Source: Shinisaurus crocodilurus (taxonomy: Eukaryota > Chordata > Lepidosauria > Squamata > Shinisauridae). From it: a DNA stretch of 64,000 nucleotides. The stretch's first letter is position 1. Each line of letters starts with the position of its first letter. Of the stretch, positions 57,116 to 64,000 are shown in pieces. Under the pieces are notes generated by a model. It saw nothing but the letters and a program-made list of their open reading frames with translations. It was not told the origin of the DNA and searched no databases. The stretch lies in contig JAHFWL010001296.1 in assembly GCA_021292165.1 (NCBI GenBank), positions 1-64,000 of the forward strand. Direction: 5' to 3'. Made by a program: the position numbers and the translations under genes.

Positions 57116-57560
57116 ATTACAAATACTGAGCTTAACAGTTTGTTTAAAATGTTGGTATATTGCCCAAAAATTAAAAGACAAAATTGTAAACAATAAAATA
57201 CAATATGCAAATCAAATATTCACAATAAATTCAGTTAGAGCACTGCATGTGCTCCATAGACAAAGCATGGAACATAAAATCATGGCATATTCCAGAAACA
57301 TAAGATAATGGTAAGATGATTCAGTAAGTTTATAGCTGGAAGCTCATGAACTGGATAATAATAACAATAGGAGTTAGATCCATATTGGGATCTCAAAGAT
57401 GCAGAACAGGCAGTGAGCACTGTTTTATTGCTGTAGTAAAAAAAGTGGATCTAACTACGTATATTTGGACCACACCTGCCACTGAAGAAGGCCCACGGGC
57501 CGAAATGTTTTTGGCTTTCTTGAGAAGATAAATTCCTATTGTTATAGTGGGGAAAGAAAC
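57116..57560. repeat. Possible Penelope-like remnant with hammerhead-like core
   Basis: ACTGAAGAAGGCCCACGGGC then CGAAATG (57481-57507) resembles the conserved tail motif of Penelope-like element terminal repeats and the hammerhead core CUGANGA, stem II, GAAA. No coding sequence remains. Confidence 0.3.
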
Positions 57561-59175
57561 CCAGGTTGCAGGGCTAATAGCTTCAGGAAGTATGTGTGAT
57601 ACACAGTGCTGCTTTCCAAATCAAAACTGGAGCCCCACACTGGTGGCACCATAAAAAATATATTGGGGCAGGGGCAGGGGGCAGAAGTGGCAAAGTCCAT
57701 TCCTGGGGGCAGGGAAGCTTTGTCCCACATGTTGGCTGGAGCAAGCTAGTCTGGAGGGGCATTCCCCCCCCCCCACATATCTGGTTCTGCCCATGGAATC
57801 CTAAAAAAGAAAAAAAATTGGGAGACCAGATAATAGATTTCCCACATCATGTGTGGTTTGGCTCTAAGTGGTTTCATTTTATTTATTGTAGTTTTCCTTT
57901 CCATCTGCAAATGGCCTTGAGCTTCCCCCATCAACATGTGTTCATTTTAAAACAATAAAAGAAAATACAAGTCATTTTTTCTCTCCTGAAAATCAATTTG
58001 AACATAACCTGGCTTTTTCTTTGTATTTTCAAACAGATCAAGGCTAAGGTAAGGGAAACATTTCAGGCAGTAATCTAGTGAAAGTTAAATTGTGAAGCAG
58101 TGCCCCAAACTGTAATGTTGTATAATGATAAGAAGAATGTTTACATTTACTCACAATGCACAAAACTCTTTACACAGTTTTTTCTCCCTATATAGCACTA
58201 TCCTTGAATCCATCTGAAGGACATTTATGTATGACAACATGCATTTTATTGTCTATAAACAGGTGGGGACTGGGGAACAAAAGTATATATATATATAAAA
58301 TTGTGGCCAAACCAATATTTTTGTATTTAGCTGACTGCATATTTTTGCAGTTATTTGTTAGAAAGAAACACAGAAGGCTTTTTAGAAATACTTCTTTTTA
58401 ATATGATGATATTCACAACATATGTCTCTAAACACATCTGCAAACTACTCATTTGTGTTTAGGGAATAAGCCCTTTGGGAACACAAATACTTGGGGGAAT
58501 TTAGCTGAAATAGTGTGCTCGGGGAAAACTCTTTCTAATGTGACTCTGGCCCCATTCCACCACATGACAGCCTGATAATAAAACACATTTAAAAGTATTA
58601 TTTTTAAAAGCAGTAATGAACATCCAGCATTTAAAAGAGATAAAATTAAAAACAAAGATGTACACATATAAAAAAATAAAAATAAAGCAAGCAGCAGTTT
58701 AAAAGGCCTGAGAGAATAAAAAGGCATTTGGCTGGTACTGAAAAGTCAACAAAGTAGGTGCCAAGTTGTTGCAGAAAAATCACCCTTCTCCAGAGAATAG
58801 GAAGGACTCGGACCACCTCGGGCTTGGAAAACAGTTTATTTGCTAGCAACCGGTTCAGGGGAATGAATCGCCAAACTGAACCCCGATACAGAAGCAATTA
58901 GTTCTCTATATAGTAAAGCATATTATAGAATATACGTCATCAGTTATTTGTCACTTGCTCCTTGGCATGCCTGCAAGGTGTTTCCTGTGCTATTCTTACA
59001 TGTTGCTGAGCGGGCAGTCTTATCTGACTAGTTCCTTAAAGTACGGCGCAACAGTAATTTATTGCCATGTAAGCAGTCTGTTCTCAGAAGGGGGGGTCTA
59101 TCTTCAAGCAGTCTATTCCCAGGAGGGGGGGGGGAATCTTTTTTCTGCCTCAGTTTTCTCCCCACCTTATTCCCA
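57561..59175. other. Intergenic DNA
   Basis: No gene recognised. (TA)n at about 58284-58297, poly-C at 57764-57774 and poly-G at 59120-59131. 58770-58960 has AATAAA on the minus strand and an A-rich body but no definable element ends. Confidence 0.3.
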
Positions 59176-59967
59176 CTTCAAAGTGAACCTCTCTAGGGAG
59201 GGTATTCCACAATTTGGGGGCCACCACATAAAAGGCCTGCTCATGAGTAGCCACCCACCAGTCTAAATGTGTGGGGGCACTCGGAGCAGGGCCTGGGATG
59301 ACTATTTTAGGGTTGGGCAGAAACATATGGGAAGAGATGGTTCTTTAGATACTGTGGCCCCAAGCTGTGATGGGCTCTGTAGGTTAACACCAGCACCTAA
59401 AATTGGGCCCAAAAATGAACTGGGAACCAGTGAAGATGGTACAGTATTGATGTAATATGGTCATAATGCCCACTTCTGATCATTAGCCTAGCTGCCATAT
59501 TTTATACTAACTGAAGTTTCTGGACTGTCTTCAAAGGCAGCCCCAGATACAACACATTGTAGTAATCCAACCAGGAGGTTACCAGGGCATGCATCACTGA
59601 AGTCAGGCTGTCACTATTCAGGGAGGGTCATAGCTAACCTGGTAAAAGATGCTCCAAGCCACAGAAGACACTTGTGTCTCTAGTGACAATGTTAGATCTA
59701 CAAGCACCCCTATGTTATGGACCTGATCTTTTAGGGAGAGTGCAACCCATGCCAGAACATATTGAACACTATTCACCTGGACAGTCAAACCACCCACCAG
59801 CAGTATCTCTGTCTTGTCTGGATTGAGCTTCTTGGCCCTCATCCAGTCCATCACCACAGCCAGGCACTGATTAAGCACTTCCACTGCCTCATCTGGACCT
59901 GATGAGAGAGAAAGCGCGAGAGAGCACGAGCGAGAGAGTTGGGTGTGGGTGGTACAGCTTTGCAGTG

Positions 59968-60346
59968 TCTGAGTTGGGTGTGGGTGGTACAGCTTTGCAG
60001 TGGTTCTGCTCACACTTGGATGGCTGTTTCCAGAAGGTGGTGCTGAGGGACTTTGGCTCGACTCCATGACCTTTATGGTTGGGGGGCCCACAAGGCTCCA
60101 TCTTGTCCCCCATGCTATTTAACATCTACATAATGCTGATGACACTACTCTAAATTGCTGAGTGACCTTATTCAGTGGTTTTATGTAGATGTTAAATAGC
60201 ATGGGGGACAAGATGGAGCCTTGTGGGCCCCCCAACCATAAAGGTCATGGAGTCGAGCCAAAGTCCCTCAGCACCACCTTCTGGAAACAGCCATCCAAGT
60301 GTGAGCAGAACCACTGCAAAGCTGTACCACCCACACCCAACTCAGA
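59968..60346. repeat. Perfect inverted repeat, 166-bp arms, 47-bp spacer
   Basis: Arm 1 59968-60133 and arm 2 60181-60346 are exact reverse complements as far as I can read. Both encode the same L2 RT segment in opposite directions. The outer end of arm 1 is also part of a 33-bp tandem duplication (GTTGGGTGTGGGTGGTACAG twice, from about 59938). Confidence 0.95.
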
Positions 60347-60602
60347 CAGCCTCTCCAGAAGGATTCCATGGTTGATGGTAATCAAAAGCCACTGAGGGTT
60401 GTACTCCTCCTCTCTTTCTCCTGTCAATGGTCATCCTACAGGGTGACCAAGGCAGTTTCTGTGCCAAAACCAGGCCATACCCCCAAATGAAATGGATAAA
60501 AAAATATATGTTTCATCCAAGAATGACTGGATTTGATCACCCACCACCTGCTTAATCACCTTGCCCAGAACAGGGATGTTAGCCACTGGCCTATAGTTAT
60601 TC

Positions 60603-61412
60603 TAGCTATAGCTACAAAACTAGAATTGGTTCGTGCCGAACTGGGTGTTATGACCATAAAGGCTGAAGACCTCAGATTAGCCTTGCTTTTTTGGTTAAAA
60701 ATAATTTTTAAGCGGGTGTCAGAATTTATTTTGGTGTTATTAGAAGAGATGGGCCAAAACTCATGGAAGCAAAATATGCAATTGGCTGTTATGAGTCTGG
60801 GGTTCTCTACTTCTTTTCTTTTAACTCAAGGATATGATAGAGCCAAAGTGATATTGATTCAAAGACTTAAGGACACTGAGATGCAATCCCAGATTGCTGG
60901 GATTATGGTCTGTCAATCAAACACTTTTTATGTCTCTTTTATTCCATCATATTTATCCCTCCCAAAATATTTGGTAGACTTGCCAAACATTAAAATGAGG
61001 GTAGCCTTTATTCGGGCAAGATTAAATGTTTTTCCTTTGGCTGATTGGGTGGGCTGTCTTAAAGGGATTCCTAAGAAGGATAGAGTATGTGATTGCAATT
61101 CGGTATCAGTTGAAGATATAACTCACGTACTCTTAGAGTGTTCAATTTATAATGATCTTAGAATTAAATATATTTCTCCATTGATGAAACCATTGAAGGG
61201 AAGGTAATCATTTGCAAAGGTATGTTTCCTGTTGTCTAATGTTGACAAGTATATATCCTATAGAACATCCAAATTCCTTGTAAATGTTTTACAAATGTAT
61301 ACTGTAAAAACTTAAGGTTATAAGGGAAATTATTTAATTTCTGAAGATCTATTAACTAAGCTCTGACCGTGTATAATGGCAAATTGCTGTGATACAATAA
61401 AGTTGTTGTTGT
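60603..61412 (+). mobile_element. 5'-truncated LINE inserted in the L2-like element, with TSD
   Basis: An open frame (ends 61207) carries a LINE ORF2 C-terminal zinc-knuckle-like block: KMRVAFIRARLNVFPLADWV, KGIPKKDRVCDCNSVSVEDI, THVLLECSIYNDLR. The tail is AATAAAG followed by (TTG)n. A 16-bp target duplication TGGCCTATAGTTATTC lies at 60587-60602 and 61413-61428. No RT domain remains. The clade is uncertain. Confidence 0.85.
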
Positions 61413-61684
61413 TGGCCTATAGTTATTCAGATCTTCCAGGTCCAATAATGTTTTCCCCCCAGAAGTGGTCTCACTACTGCCTCCTTTAAGGAGGCTGGGA
61501 CCACTCTGTCCCATAGGGAAGAATTTATAACCTCTCCAACCCAGCCAGTCATCTCTGCTCTACTGGATGTAATAAGCCATGAGGGGCAAGAGTTGAGCAA
61601 ACAGGTGGTTGGGCAAACTTCACCAAGAACATTTTCCATATCTTTGGGTCCTACAAACGGAAAGTCATCCAACAATATCTGTTC

Positions 61685-61872
61685 CAGTGACCAGCCAGCT
61701 GCCCACAGGAAACCCACAAGCAGGACACGAGTGCAACAGTACTCTCTAGCCCATGTTCTTCAGCAACTAGTCTGGTGTACTTAGGCATACCTCCTCTGAT
61801 ACTGGAGGTAGGATATAGCCAGCAGGACTAATAGCCATTGATAACTTTATCTTCCATGAATTTGTCCAATCC
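61685..61872. repeat. SINE-like repeat
   Basis: ACCAGCCAGCTGCCCACAGG, AACCCACAAGCAGGACACGAG and CTTCCATGAATTTGTCCAATCC, the same family as 53890-54115. Confidence 0.65.
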
Positions 61873-62083
61873 CCTTTGTAGTGGCATCGCGGAAGATCAT
61901 TGTATCCCGAGGAGCTTAGTGGTGTGCCACAGTCTCTCCATTGTGCTAGCCTCACAGTCTCTCCATTGTGCATTCGCGTTCAATGGCAGACCAAGCCTGA
62001 GATTCCTTCCTCAATTCTTTTCTGCCCCGGTAAAGTTCTGTTGTCTTGTCTTTCACGTCAGTGTTCATCTGCTTAAATCACGG

Positions 62084-62450
62084 TGTCAGGGGGTGTTTAG
62101 ATTAGCACCTGGCATGGGAGCTAAATTGGGAGGCCAGGAGCTTCGTCCTTGGAACAATGACCAGGTGCAAGGCTTATCGGTCAGCCTTGGACACATCTGG
62201 CGCATATTGGGCCTTGGCTTCCCTTCCAAGATGATTAATCATCTCCCCCTTCTAGAGAATTAAGGTGCCAGGTGAAACTATGTAGATTTATACCTATATA
62301 AATCTCAGAAGCCCCCTCCCTTGATGAACCTCAGCACAGACTGAGCTACAGACAGTGCCATGCAGACTTGGCCGAAAGCAGGAGTCTGCCCGCCATCGTC
62401 TTCCCAGGGGTTTCTGACAGCAGAAGGGGCGTAAGGATCTGTTCATTGTT
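62084..62450 (+). repeat. Possible solo LTR (weak)
   Basis: TGTCAGGGGGTGTTTAG at the left and TTGTTACA at the right, with TATA-like CCTATATAAATC at about 62292. No matching TSD and no coding remnants, so this is only a suggestion. Confidence 0.25.
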
Positions 62451-62697
62451 ACAGTATTGAATTCACTTCCACAAGATGTAGTGATGGCCACCAATTTGGA
62501 TGACTTTAAAAGAGTGTCTCGCCAAGGGGCAAGAGGTTCTTTCTGGATTTGGAGGCAAGGAACATGCAAGTGTGGGAGGCAAAACAATTTATTACTGTTT
62601 AATAAAGACCAAAAGTAACAGAGGGGAAATACAAGAAACAATAGACATCAAAACAACGAAGAGATAAATGAAAGATACAAAACCAATAAATGCAAAG
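62451..62697. other. Repeat fragments
   Basis: TTCACTTCCACAAGATGTAGTGATGGCC and TTGGATGACTTTAAAAGAG read as a CR1-type C-terminal scrap (LPQDVVMATNLDDFKR). The remainder is unassigned. Confidence 0.4.
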
Positions 62698-62699
62698 TA

Positions 62700-62954
62700 C
62701 AGTAATACCCTGGATTGCAAATACCGGTAACTTGGTTTGAGAGCGTTTTGCAAGACAAGCAAATTTTTAAATATTTATTTAATTTTTTTTTACTTGATAT
62801 ACAAGCGGTGTCTTGCAATACAAGTACTGTAGTATGGCTTAAATTAAAAATCTCTGTACAATTTTTTGGGGGGGATTTCGTTTTGATATAAGAGTGTTTT
62901 GGATTACAAGCACGCTTCCGGAATGAATCATGCTCTCAATCCAAGGCATGACTG
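62700..62954. mobile_element. Tc1/mariner (Tigger-like) MITE, 255 bp
   Basis: Ends CAGTAATACCCTGGATTGC and CAATCCAAGGCATGACTG are imperfect inverted repeats, and TA lies on each side (62698-62699 and 62955-62956). Internal text (AACTTGGTTTGAGAGCGTTTTGCAAG) matches the widespread vertebrate Tigger-type MITEs. Confidence 0.75.
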
Positions 62955-62956
62955 TA

Positions 62957-63582
62957 TTCTAAGTGTCGCACCATATATTTGTATAAGGGCAGTATGATAT
63001 TGGCAGTGTTATTTTCAATTCCTTTCCTAATCATGCCCAATGTGGAATTTACCTTTTTCACAGCAGCGGCACACTGGGTTGACATTTTCATCGAGCTGTC
63101 CTTCATAACCCCAAGATCTTTTTCTTGGTCAGTCACCACTAGCTCAGATCTCATCAGCTTATACTTGAAGTTGGATTTTTTGCCCCAACATGCATCACTT
63201 TACACTTGCTTACACTGAACTGCATTTGCCATTTGCCATTTTGATGCCCAATCTCCCAGTTTGGGAGCTCCTTGCAATCCCTTTTTGTTTTAACCACCCT
63301 AAATAATTTGGTGTCATCAGCAAACTTGGCCACTTCACTGCTCACTTCTAATTCCAGATCATTTATGAACACGTTGAAAAGCAGTGGTCCCGATACAGAT
63401 CCCTGTGGGACCCCGCTGTTTACATCCCTCCATTGGGAGAATTTACTATTTATTCCTATTCAATGCTTTCTGTTCTTTAATCAGTTACGGATCCATAAGA
63501 GGACCCCTCCTTTTATTCCATGAATGCTAAATTTGCTTCGGAGTATTTGGTGAGGGACTTTGTCAAAAGCCTTTCGGAAGTC
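62957..63582 (-). mobile_element. Old CR1-type LINE fragment, minus strand
   Basis: Minus-strand pieces: MFINDLELEVSSEVAKFADD then TKLFRVVKT (RT FADD motif, 63372-63280), CKVMHVGAKNP, and VVTDQEKDLGVMKDSSMKMS (63140-63080). Multiple frame changes. It is clearly older than the CR1 at 23660-25790. The right end is cut by the element at 63586. Confidence 0.82.
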
Positions 63583-63585
63583 TAA

Positions 63586-64000
63586 GGGCAGGTTCGCACA
63601 GTCAGGCAACAATCGTGGTACGTTACCATGACTGTTTGCCGGATCGCACAAAGCAACAATGATGAGCCCGACAGACGATTGGGCTCATCATTGTTGCTTT
63701 GTGCTCTCCCCTCTCCTCTTTTCCCCTCATTCCTCCGAGCGATATCCTATGGTACACCGCGGGGAGGAATGAGGCTCCTCTCTTTGACAGCCGTGATCTT
63801 GAGCCAATTTCAGCTCATGGCGGCTGTCAAAGACTCCCCGTTGCGCAAACTGGGCTCATGCCCTGAAGTGCAATGAGGAGGGGGAGGGGGGAGCCTCCGC
63901 CCCACTCCCCGAGAGGCTTGCCCTCAGCAGCCAGGGACCGGCTACAGCCAGGCCAGCAAACGTCTCGCTCTCGGGAGGCAGAGCAGGGCAGGGCTTGCTC
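63586..64000. mobile_element. PIF/Harbinger-like element, truncated by the window end
   Basis: GGGCAGGTTCGCACAG follows TAA (63583-63585) and matches the terminus of 44620-44991. A perfect internal hairpin, GCACAAAGCAACAATGATGAGCC against GGCTCATCATTGTTGCTTTGTGC, lies at about 63646-63703. The other end is outside the window. Confidence 0.65.

Larger units (their letters stand above)
59180..61684 (-). mobile_element. L2-like squamate LINE, minus strand, rearranged
   Basis: Minus-strand coding pieces: FCSHLDGCFQKVVLRDFGST, GGPQGSILSPMLFNIY (RT, at 60310-60181), then NQCLAVVMDWMRAKKLNPDK (about 59880-59820) and DQVHNIGVLVDLTLSLETQV. The noncoding 3' part resembles 56490-57115. The element is interrupted by a perfect inverted repeat (59968-60346) and by another LINE (60603-61412). 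Confidence 0.75.

Noticed and set aside
62084..62450. A confident endogenous retrovirus call
   Set aside because: Only LTR-like hints (TG...CA, TATA). No gag, pol or env remnants, primer-binding site or TSD were seen, so it was kept only as a weak feature.

Overview
The window looks like a squamate (lizard-type) reptile chromosome. It holds two vertebrate genes in an otherwise repeat-dominated region. The lineage call rests on the repeats: CR1 LINEs with the typical 3' end, tRNA-derived SINEs whose 3' end reads like the squamate/Sauria type, L2-like LINEs, an L1, and many short hAT- and Harbinger-like DNA elements. The species cannot be named from the sequence alone.

Gene content. (1) GPR27, an intronless orphan GPCR of the SREB family, lies on the + strand at 6948-8108 in a CpG island, with a plausible poly(A) signal at 8952. 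(2) PROK2 (prokineticin 2) lies on the - strand as three small coding exons: exon 1 at 37063-36992, exon 2 at 29941-29813 and exon 3 at 23059-22934. Together they encode about 108 residues with all ten cysteines of the AVIT fold. Exon 3 was found by reading the minus strand directly; its frame gives no long ORF. GPR27(+) followed by PROK2(-) is the order I know from human 3p13. EIF4E3, expected to the left, is not recognisable here. I see no other credible host gene; everything to the right of PROK2 looks like a gene desert.

Layout. 1-5.6 kb: old CR1, L2, SINE and MITE fragments. 5.6-9 kb: GPR27 with its CpG island and 3'UTR. 9-22.9 kb: mostly unique intergenic DNA with scattered SINEs and MITEs. 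22.9-37.2 kb: PROK2. Its intron 2 holds a 2.1-kb CR1 and a MITE cluster, and its intron 1 holds a 916-bp hAT element with internal hairpins. 37.2-39.7 kb: upstream of PROK2, with an E-box and a SINE. 39.7-43.6 kb: a nest in which an L2 is interrupted by a SINE, a CR1 and a 5'-inverted L1. 44.6-55.4 kb: a run of DNA transposons with intact target-site duplications (one Harbinger-like, four hAT-like, one nested in another). 56.5-64 kb: L2-like LINEs carrying a perfect 166-bp inverted repeat, an inserted second LINE with a clear TSD, a Tc/mariner-type MITE, an old CR1 and a truncated Harbinger-like element.

The most unusual material is a young hAT family (47925-51093 and 53024-55321). The two copies have almost identical 196-bp 3' ends but unrelated GC-rich, promoter-like interiors. 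One interior contains an apparent first exon that encodes a signal peptide and ends in a consensus splice donor, which suggests capture of host gene fragments.
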